Shown: positions 16,840 through 30,822 of the stretch, piece by piece
Numbering within the stretch: the first letter of the stretch is position 1
Layout of the letters: each line of letters starts with the position of its first letter
Source of the DNA: Actinomadura sp. NAK00032
GTDB taxonomy: Bacteria > Actinomycetota > Actinomycetes > Streptosporangiales > Streptosporangiaceae
Assembly (NCBI RefSeq): GCF_013364275.1
Contig: NZ_CP054932.1
Span: 682,001-746,000 of the forward strand
DNA length: 64,000 nt
Direction of reading: 5' to 3'
Notes under the pieces: model-generated
The model's input: only the letters and a program-made list of their open reading frames with translations
What the model was told of the DNA's origin: nothing
Database searches by the model: none
Program-made: the position numbers and the translations under genes

Positions 16840-18159
16840 GTGATCACTGTGGTTCGGCAGCCGACCGCTGAGGACGAGGTCGTCCGGCTCTGCCAGGAGC
16901 TGATCCGGATCGACACCAGCAACCCGGGCGATCATTCGGGGCCGGGGGAGCGGGTGGCGGCGGAGTACGTCGCGGAGCAGCTTGGGGAGGTCGGGCTGGA
17001 GGCGCGGATCTTCGAGTCGCATCCCGGGCGGGCGAGCGTGGTGGCGCGGATCGAGGGGGAGGATCCCGGGCGGGACGCGCTGCTGCTGCACGGGCATCTC
17101 GACGTCGTGCCGGCGCGCCGGGAGGACTGGACGCGCGATCCGTTCGGCGGGGAGATCGCCGACGGGTGCGTCTGGGGGCGCGGCGCCGTCGACATGAAGG
17201 ACATGGACGCGATGATCCTCGCGGTGGTGCGGCAGCGGCTGCGGGAGGGGCGTCGGCCGCCGCGGGACGTCGTGCTCGCCTTCCTGGCCGACGAGGAGGC
17301 CGGTGGGACGTGGGGTGCGCAGTGGCTGGTGCGGGAGCATCCGGAGTTGTTCGAGGGGTGCACCGAGGCCGTGGGGGAGGTCGGCGGGTTCAGCCTGACC
17401 GTGCCCGGGGACAGGCGGATGTACCTGATCGAGACCGCGGAGAAGGGTATCGCGTGGATGAACCTGACCGCGCGGGGCACGGCCGGGCACGGGTCGATGG
17501 TGCATCCGGACAACGCGGTCACGGCGGTGGCGGCGGCGGTCGCGCGGCTGGGGTCGCATGAGTTCCCGGTGCGGCTCACGAAGTCGGTGCGGGCCTTCCT
17601 GGAGCGGGCGTGCATGGCGTACGGGGTGGAATTCGATCCGGAACGTCCCGAAAAGTGCCTGGATGAGATCGGGCCGCTGGCGCGGATGATCGGCGCCACG
17701 CTCAGGAACACGCTCAATCCGACGCGGCTGGACGCCGGGTACAAGACGAATGTCATTCCGCAGAGCGCCACGGCTCAGGTCGATGGGCGCTTTCTTCCCG
17801 GGCATGAGGCAGAGTTCTTCGCGGTCGTGGACGAACTTCTCGGGCCGGACGTGCGGCGCGATTTCGTCCACCATGACCAGGCCGTCGAGACGGACTACGA
17901 GGGGGCGCTCGTCGCGGCCATGGAGGCGGCCCTGACCTCGGAGGACCCGGGCGCCCTGCCGGTGCCGTACTGCCTGAGCGGCGGGACGGACGCCAAGTCG
18001 TTCGCGCGGCTGGGCATGCGCTGCTTCGGTTTCGCGCCGCTGAAATTGCCCCCAGAGTTGGACTTTTCCGGAATGTTCCATGGGGTCGACGAGCGCGTTC
18101 CAGTGGACGGGCTGCGGTTCGGCGCCAGGGTCCTCGACAAATTCCTTGATCGCTCCTGA
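16840..18159 (+). CDS. M20 family metallopeptidase
   Basis: A 439-residue di-zinc amidohydrolase of the ArgE/DapE/ACY1 group. The metal motifs are in order: LLLHGHLDVVPA (His, Asp), GRGAVDMKDM (bridging Asp) and LADEEAGG (catalytic Glu, metal Glu), followed by a dimerisation domain (GTAGHGSMVHPDNAVTAV) and the final metal His near GCFGFAPL. It is cytoplasmic, with no signal peptide. GTG at 16840 is the start used. It lies right after the tRNA-Leu, at the edge of the chromosomal backbone, and has the usual GC bias of the host. It probably hydrolyses a dipeptide or N-acyl amino acid. Confidence 0.93.
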   Translation: MITVVRQPTAEDEVVRLCQELIRIDTSNPGDHSGPGERVAAEYVAEQLGEVGLEARIFESHPGRASVVARIEGEDPGRDALLLHGHLDVVPARREDWTRDPFGGEIADGCVWGRGAVDMKDMDAMILAVVRQRLREGRRPPRDVVLAFLADEEAGGTWGAQWLVREHPELFEGCTEAVGEVGGFSLTVPGDRRMYLIETAEKGIAWMNLTARGTAGHGSMVHPDNAVTAVAAAVARLGSHEFPVRLTKSVRAFLERACMAYGVEFDPERPEKCLDEIGPLARMIGATLRNTLNPTRLDAGYKTNVIPQSATAQVDGRFLPGHEAEFFAVVDELLGPDVRRDFVHHDQAVETDYEGALVAAMEAALTSEDPGALPVPYCLSGGTDAKSFARLGMRCFGFAPLKLPPELDFSGMFHGVDERVPVDGLRFGARVLDKFLDRS

Positions 18160-18238
18160 ATTTGCCAACGCCAATGCGTTCCGTGGTGCTAACGTCACTC
18201 TTCGTTGAGGGTGGTTCGGCCGCAACGGAGGGTGTTCG

Positions 18239-18913
18239 GTGGCAGGCGACGCGGCGCGGTTCGGGACGGTCTCCGTCCGGCTGCGCCGCGTCCCCGCCGG
18301 ACGGGCCGTCCAACGGCTGCTCGTCCTCGGCGGGCTGCTGATCGCGGGCTGGCTGCTCGGCTGCGCGGCGCAGTCCGCGCACGCCGACGAGCTCCCGCCG
18401 CCGGCGGCGCACCTCGTCGCCAAGGCCCCCGTGCTGGAGCGGGCGGCCGCGATCGTCTATGAGCACGAACCGGTGAAACGGGCCGTGGCGCCCGTGGCGG
18501 CGGATGTGCCGCCGCCGGTGGCCGCCCCGCCTCCGGTGCGGCAGGCACCGGTCCGGCCGGATGTACGGCGTCCGGCGGTGGAGCGGGCGAGCACGGCGGC
18601 GGCCCGAGCGGTGACGCGCTCGCGGCCTGAGGTGCACCTGCGGGGGCACCGTGCGCCGGTCGTCGCGAAAAAGGATGTGCACACCACCCGGCCCGCTGCC
18701 GGGCATGTCGTCCAGCATCCGGCGCCGCCCGCTCCCGAGCGGCACGGCGATCACTCGGCCGCGGCCGGCATCGGCGGCGGCGTGACCGCCGGAATGCCCG
18801 ACGGCGTCACCTGGGCTCCGCCCCCGCCGCGCGCGTCGCTCGCGCGTGCCTCCGGCGCGCTTCCCCCGGCCGTCCGCACCGCCGCGGACGAGCCGTCCTT
18901 CGCGCCCGACTGA
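18239..18913 (+). CDS. proline-rich secreted or membrane-anchored protein
   Basis: A 224-residue protein with a basic start, one hydrophobic segment (LLVLGGLLIAGWLLGCAAQSAHA, about residues 28-50) and then an extended Ala/Pro/Val/Arg-rich chain with no fold I recognise. The segment can be a signal peptide ending at AHA; the GC-AAQ stretch is a weak lipobox-like alternative. GTG 18239 has GGAGGG at 18227-18232. It sits 145 bases upstream of the six-chaplin gene on the same strand and may act at the cell surface with it (inference). Confidence 0.6.
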   Translation: MAGDAARFGTVSVRLRRVPAGRAVQRLLVLGGLLIAGWLLGCAAQSAHADELPPPAAHLVAKAPVLERAAAIVYEHEPVKRAVAPVAADVPPPVAAPPPVRQAPVRPDVRRPAVERASTAAARAVTRSRPEVHLRGHRAPVVAKKDVHTTRPAAGHVVQHPAPPAPERHGDHSAAAGIGGGVTAGMPDGVTWAPPPPRASLARASGALPPAVRTAADEPSFAPD

Positions 18914-19058
18914 TCCCTTTCCCCAGGCTCCGGACGCGTGCCCGTGCGGCTCGGGCGCGCCGGTCCGGTCACTCGCCGTGCCCCCCGGCGCGGCATGTCA
19001 TCCCCCACGAGACCCACGGCACACGTGCGTCTCCACACATCCCCCTGAACGGAGCATC

Positions 19059-21134
19059 ATGCGAACGCGGGCAAAAGGCACATCGCGTGCCGCGGTGCTC
19101 GCCGCGGGCTTTGTCGCTCTCGGCGTCACCGTCCTCCCGGCCAACGCCTTCGCCGACGTCACGAGCGGCGACGGCGGAGTCCTGAGCGGCAACCAGATCG
19201 ACGCGCCGATCTCGGCGCCGGTCGACGTCAGCGGCAACAACGCCGCCGTGCTCGGCATCGGCGACGCCACGTCCCACGGCGGCGCCAAGGTCCACCAGCG
19301 GCGGGCGGACGGGCAGCGGACGTCCGGCGCGCACGGCGTCGCGTCCGGCAACCAGCTCAACGCCCCCATTTCGGCGCCGGTGAACGTCTGCGGCAACAGC
19401 GTCGCCGTCGTCGGCGTCTCGGACGCCGGGTGCGAGGGCGGCGCCAAGGTCATCGGCGGCGGCCGCGGCGGGCAGAACACCGACGGGTCGGGCAGCGTCC
19501 TCGGAGGCAACCAGCTCAACGCGCCGATCTCCGCGCCCGTCAACGTGTGCGGCAACGCGGTCGCGGTCGTCGGCAACGCGGTGGCCGGGTGCGAGGGCGG
19601 TGCACACGTCAAGAACGGCGGGCACGCGGGCTCCGGGCAGGAGACGTCCGGCGTCTTCGGGGTCGGCAGCGGAAACCAGGGCAACGTTCCGATCAGCGCG
19701 CCCGTGGACGTCTGCGGCAATGCGGTCGGCACCCTGGTCGGCAACGCGGCGGCGTCCTGCGCTGGCGGCGCGTCCGTCCACGACGGCGGGCACTACGGGT
19801 CGGGGCACCAGATCACCGGCGGCGCCTTCGGCGTCCTGTCCGGGAACCAGGCGGACTCCCCGATCAGCGTCCCGGTGAACGTGTGCGGCAACGCGGCGGC
19901 CGTGGTCGGCCACGCCTGGGCGTTCTGCGAGGGCGGCGCCCAGGTGACCGAGGTCGGCGGCGGCCACCAGCACACGTCCGGGGTGGGCGGCGTCCTCGCC
20001 GGAAACCAGGCGCACGCCCCGACCAAGGCCCCGGTGGACGTCTGCGGCAACACCGCCGCGCTCGTCGGCATCGCCTCCGCCCGATGCCAGGACGGCGACG
20101 GGTACCCCACCTACCCCACCTACCCCGACTACCCCACCTACCCCGGCAACCCCGGTTATGACGACTACTCCTCGTCGCCGCGGGTGCTTGACCTCCTGCC
20201 CCAGACCGGCCTCCCCGGAGTCGCGAGCGGCCTTCCCTCCGTGACCGACCTGCCGAGGCCGGTGAACGTTCCGGTTTCCAACAGCCGCGCCCAGAACGGC
20301 GGCGTCCCCTCCCCGACCGTGCCGAGCGTCAACAACCTGCTCAAGCCCGGCGAGGTGCCCCAGGTGCCGGGACGTCCGGTCGCGGACGGCCGGCGCGCCA
20401 AGGGCGGCATCCCCGGCACGGACGGTCTCCCGGCGGCGAACGGCCTCGTCAAGACGGGTGCCGTGCAGGGCGGTCTGCCCGACTTGGAGGGCGTGGTGCG
20501 TTCGGGTGGCCTGAACGAGCTGCTGAACCTGCGGCCGGCGGCGGGCACGCGGCAGGCCGGGGTGCCCGTCGCGGACGCCCTTTCGCTCGGGACGCCGGGG
20601 CGGCCCATGCCGGGCGGCGGCCTGCCCGGCACGGGTCTCTCCAAGATGGTCAAGCCGGTGGGCGAGCGCGCGGATGTCGCGCGGCCGGGCCTGCTCGGCT
20701 TCGTCCTCGGCAAGGACCCGCTGGCCGCGGTGAACGGCATCGTGACCGTCGACCCGCTGACGCTGCCCGCCGGGCAGAGCGGCGCCGTCCAGCAGCGGGA
20801 CGCCGCGGCCCAGCCCCTCCCCCTTCCGGGCGGGCTGGTGAAGGGGCAGGAGGTGCCGGTGGCGGTGTCCGCCCTCGACACGCGGGCCCTTCCGGGCACC
20901 GGAAACCCGCTGCCGACCACCGAGAACCCGCCGCCGACCACCGGTAACCCGCTGATGGACGCCGTGGACGGCGGCGTCAAGGAGCTCGGCCCGGTGCGGA
21001 ACGTCGCGGCGGACGGGCCGATCGTCGAGGACGGCGCCGGGTCGCTGTGGGCGCTCGGCGCGAGCGCGGTGCTGGGCGCCGTCGCCGGGGTGCTGGCGCT
21101 GGCGCGCCGGTTGCTGCCGGGCGGGCGCCGCTGA
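19059..21134 (+). CDS. multi-chaplin-domain surface protein
   Basis: A 691-residue secreted protein (signal peptide to about residue 32, ANAFA|DV). Six chaplin-type repeats follow at about 38-75, 92-128, 145-181, 200-237, 256-293 and 309-345, with the pattern GNQ...APISAPV.VCGN...G...A.C.GG. Repeats 2-6 keep the Cys pair; repeat 1 has lost both. After the repeats come a YP-rich spacer (residues 349-362), LPQTG at 380-384, about 280 residues of Pro/Gly-rich linker and a C-terminal membrane helix (LWALGASAVLGAVAGVLALA) ending RRLLPGGRR. Chaplins assemble amyloid-like hydrophobic sheaths on aerial hyphae; known long chaplins carry two domains and a C-terminal sorting signal. ATG 19059 has GGAG at 19051-19054. 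Confidence 0.9.
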   Translation: MRTRAKGTSRAAVLAAGFVALGVTVLPANAFADVTSGDGGVLSGNQIDAPISAPVDVSGNNAAVLGIGDATSHGGAKVHQRRADGQRTSGAHGVASGNQLNAPISAPVNVCGNSVAVVGVSDAGCEGGAKVIGGGRGGQNTDGSGSVLGGNQLNAPISAPVNVCGNAVAVVGNAVAGCEGGAHVKNGGHAGSGQETSGVFGVGSGNQGNVPISAPVDVCGNAVGTLVGNAAASCAGGASVHDGGHYGSGHQITGGAFGVLSGNQADSPISVPVNVCGNAAAVVGHAWAFCEGGAQVTEVGGGHQHTSGVGGVLAGNQAHAPTKAPVDVCGNTAALVGIASARCQDGDGYPTYPTYPDYPTYPGNPGYDDYSSSPRVLDLLPQTGLPGVASGLPSVTDLPRPVNVPVSNSRAQNGGVPSPTVPSVNNLLKPGEVPQVPGRPVADGRRAKGGIPGTDGLPAANGLVKTGAVQGGLPDLEGVVRSGGLNELLNLRPAAGTRQAGVPVADALSLGTPGRPMPGGGLPGTGLSKMVKPVGERADVARPGLLGFVLGKDPLAAVNGIVTVDPLTLPAGQSGAVQQRDAAAQPLPLPGGLVKGQEVPVAVSALDTRALPGTGNPLPTTENPPPTTGNPLMDAVDGGVKELGPVRNVAADGPIVEDGAGSLWALGASAVLGAVAGVLALARRLLPGGRR

Positions 21135-21150
21135 CCCGGCCCGCACAGAT

Positions 21151-21189
21151 CTTCGCCCGTCCCGGAGGCGCGGTCCGGGGCGGGCGAAG
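21151..21189 (+). terminator. strong hairpin terminator after the chaplin gene
   Basis: A 16-bp stem (left 21151-21166, right 21174-21189, one G-T pair) around a 7-base loop, starting 17 bases after the stop codon of the chaplin-domain gene. The gene beyond it is convergent, so it may serve both. Confidence 0.75.
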
Positions 21190-21247
21190 CCATGTTTTCG
21201 GGCAACGGTGCGTCAACAGAGTGCTACGCTCCGCCGAGGGCGGTGGG

Positions 21248-21442
21248 TCAGAAGGTGCGGACGGCGCGGATGACCTTGCGGCGAAGTTGAATACGGCGGC
21301 GGCCGTCCGGGTAGAGGCGCAACCGATCGATTTCCCAGCCGCCGCGTTCCGCGTGCTCGGTCAGGATCTGCCGGGCGGTATCCCGCGTGGTGCCGCGCGG
21401 CAGTGAGAGGACGAGGTAGGTGTACTCCGCCATTGCGACCAT
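21248..21442 (-). CDS. DUF5703 family protein
   Basis: A 64-residue product (61 if the second ATG at 21433 is used). It has the compact DUF5703 pattern: YTYLVLSLPRGTTRDTARQILTEHAERGGWEIDRLRLYPDGRRRIQLRRKVIR. The function of the family is unknown; it is a small cytoplasmic alpha/beta protein found across actinomycetes. It is divergent from topA and convergent with the chaplin gene. Confidence 0.85.
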   Translation of the reverse strand: MVAMAEYTYLVLSLPRGTTRDTARQILTEHAERGGWEIDRLRLYPDGRRRIQLRRKVIRAVRTF

Positions 21443-21665
21443 TATTACTTGGTCTACCGTGCGTCCGGCACCCTACGGTGGGCGTCCCGGTCCGCGCGGC
21501 GTCCGGCGGCATGTCATCCTGTCGGAGGCGCGGGGCTACTGCACCGCAGGGGCGGCACGATGGTCGGGGAGCGCGCGGGCATGAACGCGCCGTCCTGCGA
21601 CGTTGTACGAAGCCGGTAAGAAAGAGCCTGTGTTAGAGGACCAAGACAGCGAGGTTGGAGCGACT

Positions 21666-24362
<2,697 letters not shown>

Positions 24363-24390
24363 GGACATCTACGCCGATACCCTGACCGAC

Positions 24391-26457
<2,067 letters not shown>

Positions 26458-26484
26458 TCCGTCCGGCCGGTTAGCCTCTATCCC

Positions 26485-27624
26485 ATGAGCGTGTGGGATG
26501 ACCTGGTCGGGCAGGAACCCGTCGTCGCGCAGCTGTCGTCGGCCGCGGAGGGCGCGAGCGGCCTGGCGCACGCGTGGCTGTTCACCGGGCCTCCCGGGGC
26601 GGGGCGGTCGGCGGCGGCGCGGGCGTTCGCGGCGGCGCTGCAGTGCGAGGAGACGCCGCGCGGCTGCGGGCACTGCGCGTCCTGCCACCAGGTGCTCCAG
26701 GGCACGCACGCGGACGTGGAGGTCGTCCGCCCGCAGGGCCTGTCGTACGGGGTGAAGGAGGCGCGCGCGCTGGTGCTGCGGGCGTCGTCGTCCCCGACCG
26801 GGGGGCGCTGGCAGGTCGTGCTGTTCGAGGACGCCGACCGGGCGACGGAGGCGGCGGCGAACGCGCTGCTGAAGGCGATCGAGGAGCCCCCGGCCCGGAC
26901 GGTGTGGCTGCTGTGCACGCCGTCCCCGGACGACCTGCTGGTGACGATCAGGTCGCGGTGCCGGCTGGTGACGTTGCGGACGCCGCCGATCAGCGCCGTC
27001 GCGGACGTCCTCGCCCTGCGCGACGGGGTCGACCGGGAGACCGCGGACGTCGTGGCGCGAGCCGCGCAGGGGCACATCAGCCGGGCGCGGCGCCTGGCGA
27101 CCGACCCGGAGGCGCGGCGGCGGCGGGCCGAGGTGCTGGCGGTGCCGCGCCGGCTGTCGTCGGTGGGCCCGGCCGTGGCGGCGGCGGAGTCGCTGGTCGC
27201 GGCGGCGAAGGCGGAGGCGAAGACGCGGACGGAGGAGCTGAACGAGTCGGAGACGTCCGCGCTGCGGCAGGCCCTCGGGGAGAGCGCGAAGGGCCGGATG
27301 CCGCGGGGCACGGCCGGGGCGCTGAAGGAGCTGGAGGCCCGGCAGAAGTCGCGCGCGACCCGGCTGGAGCGCGACGCCCTCGACCGGACGCTGCTCGACC
27401 TCGCGTCCTACTACCGGGACGTCCTGACGCTCCAGCTCGGTGCGGGCAGCGAGCTGGTCAATACCGAGCTCGGGCCGGAGCTGCGGACGGCCGCGGGGCG
27501 GGGCCGGCCCGAGGACACGCTGAAGCGGCTCGACGCGATCATGGCGTGCCGGGAGCGGCTGGAGGCGAACGTCAACCCGCTGCTGGCCGTGGAGGCGCTG
27601 ACGCTGGCGCTGCGCACCGGTTGA
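26485..27624 (+). CDS. holB: DNA polymerase III subunit delta-prime
   Basis: A 379-residue clamp-loader subunit. It starts VWDDLVGQEPVVAQL; the Walker A-like loop is GPPGAGRS (35-42) with Arg in place of Lys, in line with delta-prime being a non-hydrolysing clamp-loader ATPase relative. C54, C61, C64 and C67 form the zinc module, and LFEDADRATEAAANALLKAIEEPP plus the sensor-1 region TIRSRC follow. It loads the beta sliding clamp as part of the DnaX complex. It is immediately downstream of the tmk fusion. The start ATG 26485 has no clear ribosome site, so the message may be leaderless. Confidence 0.95.
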   Translation: MSVWDDLVGQEPVVAQLSSAAEGASGLAHAWLFTGPPGAGRSAAARAFAAALQCEETPRGCGHCASCHQVLQGTHADVEVVRPQGLSYGVKEARALVLRASSSPTGGRWQVVLFEDADRATEAAANALLKAIEEPPARTVWLLCTPSPDDLLVTIRSRCRLVTLRTPPISAVADVLALRDGVDRETADVVARAAQGHISRARRLATDPEARRRRAEVLAVPRRLSSVGPAVAAAESLVAAAKAEAKTRTEELNESETSALRQALGESAKGRMPRGTAGALKELEARQKSRATRLERDALDRTLLDLASYYRDVLTLQLGAGSELVNTELGPELRTAAGRGRPEDTLKRLDAIMACRERLEANVNPLLAVEALTLALRTG

Positions 27625-27766
27625 TGCGGGCTCACCAGAGTCTCCCTTACAAGAGATCTCCCTTTTCGTTACATAAACGTACGCAACTCTCAACAGCCGC
27701 ACGCGTACCTTCGCCTGGTTTACCCCCGAACACCCGGGTTAGCTCCCCACGGCCAGGAGGTCAGCT

Positions 27767-29461
27767 TTGCGGCGAGCCTTGATTTCCGCCGCGTGCGCCG
27801 TCGCCACCATGGCGGCTCTCGCGGTCCCAGCGTCAGCGGAACCGAGACCAGCGCAGGCGAAGGGTGAGGTGTCGGAGTACGTCGTCCTCTACAAGGAACG
27901 CGTGTCTCCCGGACAGGCCCACCACGCGGTCCGGGCGGCCGGCGGCAAGATCGTCCACGAGAACCGCGATGTGGGCGTCGCGACGGTCCGGTCCGACAAC
28001 CCCGAGTTCATCCGCGCGGTGATGCGGCAGCGGGCGCTGGAGGGCGTCGCGCACAACCGGATCATCGGGCAGGCCCCGAAGGCCAAGAAGGCGGCCGAGA
28101 AGGTCGAGCAGATGACCGGCACCAAGAGCACGGTGTCGCTCAAGGGCGCCCCGTCCAAGGACACCGAGCCGCTCGCGGATCTGCAGTGGGACATGAAGCA
28201 GATCCACGCGACGGCGGACGGCTCGTACAAGAAGGAGCCGGGCGACAAGCGCGTGCTGGTCGGCGTCCTCGACACCGGCGTGGACGGCGACCACCCGGAC
28301 ATCAAGCCGAACTTCAACCGCAAGCTCAGCCGCAACTTCACCACCGACATCCCGGTGGACGCCAACGGCAACGAGGTCGACGGCCCCTGCGAGTTCAAGT
28401 CCTGCGTCGACCCCAACGACTGGGACGACAACGACCACGGTACGCACGTCGCGTCCACGATCGCCTCGCCCCGCAACGGGCTCGGCATGGCGGGCGTCGC
28501 GCCGAACGTGTCGATCGTTAACCTGCGCGTCGGCCAGGACTCCGGCTACTTCTTCCTGCAGCCGACCGTCGACGGCCTCACCTACGCGGCCAAGCACGGC
28601 ATCGACGTCGTCAACATGTCGTACTACATCGACCCGTGGCTGTGGAACTGCGGCAACAACCCCGCCGACAGCCCCGAGGACCAGCTCGAGCAGCGCACCA
28701 TCATCAAGGCCGCGCAGCGCGCCCTGGACTTCGCGCACGACCGCGGCGTCACGCTGATCTCGGCGGCGGGCAACGACCTCGTCGACTACACGAAGACGAA
28801 CCAGGACGCCTCCAGCCCCGACTTCCCGTCCACGCCGGGCGAGGAGCCGCACGACCGGACGGTCCCGGCGAGCTGCGTGTCGATGCCGTCCGAGGGCGAG
28901 CACGTCATCCCGGTCTCGGCGACCGGCCCGTCCACCCGCAAGTCGTACTACAGCAGCTTCGGCAACGGGTACGTCGCGGTGGCGGCGCCCGGCGGCGACA
29001 AGGTCGACAACGCCGACCAGCGTCCGGACGACAAGGGCGGCATCTGGGCGGCCTACCCCGAGCGCCTCGCCAAGGCGCGCGGCGAGCTGAACGCGGACGG
29101 CACGCCGAAGGTGCCGTACCTCATCCGCAGCTGCAAGGGCGACGACTGCGCCTACTACCAGTCGATCCAGGGCACCTCGATGGCCTCGCCGCACGCCGTC
29201 GGCGTCGCCGCGCTCATCGTCAGCCGGTACGGGCACCGCGACCACCGCAACGGCGGCCTGACGCTGAGCCCGAACACGGTCGAGCGCGTGCTGCGCGGCA
29301 CGGCGACCGCCAAGGAATGCCCGAGCCCGCGGACCGTCGAGTACGTCTGGTACACCTCGGCGGGCAAGCAGACCTCGACGCAGACCTGTGAGGGCTCGAA
29401 GGAGCAGAACGGGTTCTTCGGCAACGGCATCGTGGACGCGCTGAACGCCGTCCGCCGCTGA
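27767..29461 (+). CDS. secreted S8 family serine peptidase (subtilase)
   Basis: A 564-residue subtilisin-type protease. TTG 27767 is supported by CCAGGAGG at 27753-27760. A signal peptide (to VPASAEP) and an I9-type prodomain (residues about 30-105; VVLYKERVSPGQAHHAVRAAGG) precede the catalytic domain with D169 (VLDTGVDGDHPD), H227 (NDHGTHVAS) and S471 (GTSMASPHAVG). The spacing from H to S is longer than usual because of an insert around residues 280-440. It should be exported and self-activating. It has its own promoter region and a terminator at 29489-29516, so it is monocistronic. Confidence 0.95.
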   Translation: MRRALISAACAVATMAALAVPASAEPRPAQAKGEVSEYVVLYKERVSPGQAHHAVRAAGGKIVHENRDVGVATVRSDNPEFIRAVMRQRALEGVAHNRIIGQAPKAKKAAEKVEQMTGTKSTVSLKGAPSKDTEPLADLQWDMKQIHATADGSYKKEPGDKRVLVGVLDTGVDGDHPDIKPNFNRKLSRNFTTDIPVDANGNEVDGPCEFKSCVDPNDWDDNDHGTHVASTIASPRNGLGMAGVAPNVSIVNLRVGQDSGYFFLQPTVDGLTYAAKHGIDVVNMSYYIDPWLWNCGNNPADSPEDQLEQRTIIKAAQRALDFAHDRGVTLISAAGNDLVDYTKTNQDASSPDFPSTPGEEPHDRTVPASCVSMPSEGEHVIPVSATGPSTRKSYYSSFGNGYVAVAAPGGDKVDNADQRPDDKGGIWAAYPERLAKARGELNADGTPKVPYLIRSCKGDDCAYYQSIQGTSMASPHAVGVAALIVSRYGHRDHRNGGLTLSPNTVERVLRGTATAKECPSPRTVEYVWYTSAGKQTSTQTCEGSKEQNGFFGNGIVDALNAVRR

Positions 29462-29488
29462 CGCCGCCGCTCGACCCACCCCAGGACG

Positions 29489-29516
29489 CGACCCCCGGCC
29501 ACCCGGCCGGGGGTCG
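29489..29516 (+). terminator. hairpin terminator after the subtilase
   Basis: A perfect 12-bp GC-rich stem (29489-29500 with 29505-29516) around ACCC, then TGTTCTGT. It begins 28 bases after the protease stop codon. Confidence 0.75.
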
Positions 29517-29625
29517 TGTTCTGTCCGGAACGTGCACGTTCAAGGACGGTGCGTAGGCGCCGCTAATGCCCGAAGATGGAACCCGGCCCCCACGATCTTC
29601 GCCGTCCCGGACTGGAGGACGAACG

Positions 29626-30186
29626 GTGAGCGAACCCGGCGAACGCCCCCCCGACGCACCGCCCGGCGACGGGGGCGGGCACGGCTCCCCGCCGGTCCCG
29701 CCAAGGCCGAGCGGAGCCGCCGCGCGGCCGGGCCTGGTCGTGGCGGCGGCCGCGGCGGCGCTTCTCCTGCTCGTCGGCGCGGGCATCGGCGGGTGGTTCA
29801 TGATGCGGGACGACCCCGCGAAGGACGCCGCGCCCGCCGGGCAGGAGCGCGACGTGGCGGTGTTCTTCTGCGTCGTGACCTCCAGCAACCCGACCTGCGG
29901 CCACCAGGACGCCGAGCAGGCCGAGAAGGACGCGCTCAAGCGGCGCCTCCAGGAGATGAACGGGGTCCTGCGCATCAAGTACGAGTCGAAGGAACAGGCG
30001 TACGAGAACTTCAAGAAGGTGTTCGCGGACCGCAAGGACATGCTCAGCGGCGTCTCCGCCGGCGACATCCCCGATTCCTTCCGCCTGCGCGTCGCCGACA
30101 TCGGGGCGGCCAACGCCGTGAAGACGAAGTTCGACGGCACTCCCGGCGTGGACACCATCGTCATCCAGCCCCTCGGCAAGGCGTGA
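29626..30186 (+). CDS. single-pass protein with FtsX extracellular domain (first of two)
   Basis: A 186-residue protein; GTG 29626 follows GGAGG (29614-29618). A Pro/Gly-rich cytoplasmic part is followed by one membrane helix (residues about 36-60, LVVAAAAAALLLLVGAGIGGWF). The outer domain (from about 74) matches the FtsX extracellular domain: DVAVFFCVVTSSNPTC, KRRLQEMNGVLRIKYESKEQAYENFKKVF, GDIPDSFRLRV and GVDTIVI. In FtsEX that domain activates peptidoglycan hydrolases, but here the four-helix FtsX permease is absent. A likely Cys pair (C-x8-C) may form a disulfide. It precedes a sigma factor gene and a second protein of the same design. Confidence 0.85.
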   Translation: MSEPGERPPDAPPGDGGGHGSPPVPPRPSGAAARPGLVVAAAAAALLLLVGAGIGGWFMMRDDPAKDAAPAGQERDVAVFFCVVTSSNPTCGHQDAEQAEKDALKRRLQEMNGVLRIKYESKEQAYENFKKVFADRKDMLSGVSAGDIPDSFRLRVADIGAANAVKTKFDGTPGVDTIVIQPLGKA

Positions 30187-30264
30187 GCGGCGCCGCGACG
30201 CGTCCACCGGTGAGAAATCTCGCGCGCCGGAGCAACCTCGGACGCGCGGCGGCGTCTCTGGGAC

Positions 30265-30822
30265 ATGACAGCTGAGAAGGTGCTCGCCGAAAGGGAGCTC
30301 CCACCGGACGACGCGGTGCCGGGCGACGCGGTGCCGGACGACGCGACGGCGGCGGTCACCGACCTGTACCGAGGGCACGCGCTCGGGCTGACGCGCCTCG
30401 CCCTCCTCATGGTCGGCGATCGCGGGACGGCGGAGGACGTCGTCCAGGACGCGTTCGCGGGCCTGTACCGGCGGTGGCCGCGGTTGCGCGACCGCGAGCG
30501 CGCGCTCACGTACGTGCGCTCCGCCGTCATCAACGGGGCGCGGACGGCGCTGCGGCGGCGCAGGAGGCCGTTCCGGGCCGTCCATGAGGCGCCCGTGTGG
30601 TCCGCCGAGGCGGAGGCGATGGTCGGGGAGGACCGGCGCGAGGTCATGGAGGCCCTGCACCGGCTCCCCGCCCGGCAGCGGGAGGCGCTGGTGCTGCGCT
30701 ACTTCTGCGACCTGTCCGTGGAAGAGATCGCCGCCGCCATGGGGGTCGGCCCCGGCACCGTCAAGTCGACCACGTCCCGGGCGGTCGCCGCGCTGGGCCG
30801 GATCCTGGGGAGCGAGCAGTGA
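30265..30822 (+). CDS. RNA polymerase sigma factor (ECF, SigE/SigM-like)
   Basis: A 185-residue group IV sigma factor with region 2 (LYRGHALGLTRLALLMVGDRGTAEDVVQDAFAGLYRRW, the DVVQDAF core contact) and region 4 (LPARQREALVLRYFCDLSVEEIAAAMGVGPGTVKSTTSRAVAAL). There is no extra C-terminal domain. Its TGA overlaps the GTG of the next gene, which encodes a single-pass protein with an FtsX-type outer domain; this is the usual position of an anti-sigma factor. Confidence 0.93.
   Translation: MTAEKVLAERELPPDDAVPGDAVPDDATAAVTDLYRGHALGLTRLALLMVGDRGTAEDVVQDAFAGLYRRWPRLRDRERALTYVRSAVINGARTALRRRRRPFRAVHEAPVWSAEAEAMVGEDRREVMEALHRLPARQREALVLRYFCDLSVEEIAAAMGVGPGTVKSTTSRAVAALGRILGSEQ

Noticed and set aside
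29626..30186. Truncated FtsX permease
   Set aside because: There is a dedicated start, ribosome site and single helix, and a second gene has the same layout, so it is not a fragment of ftsX.
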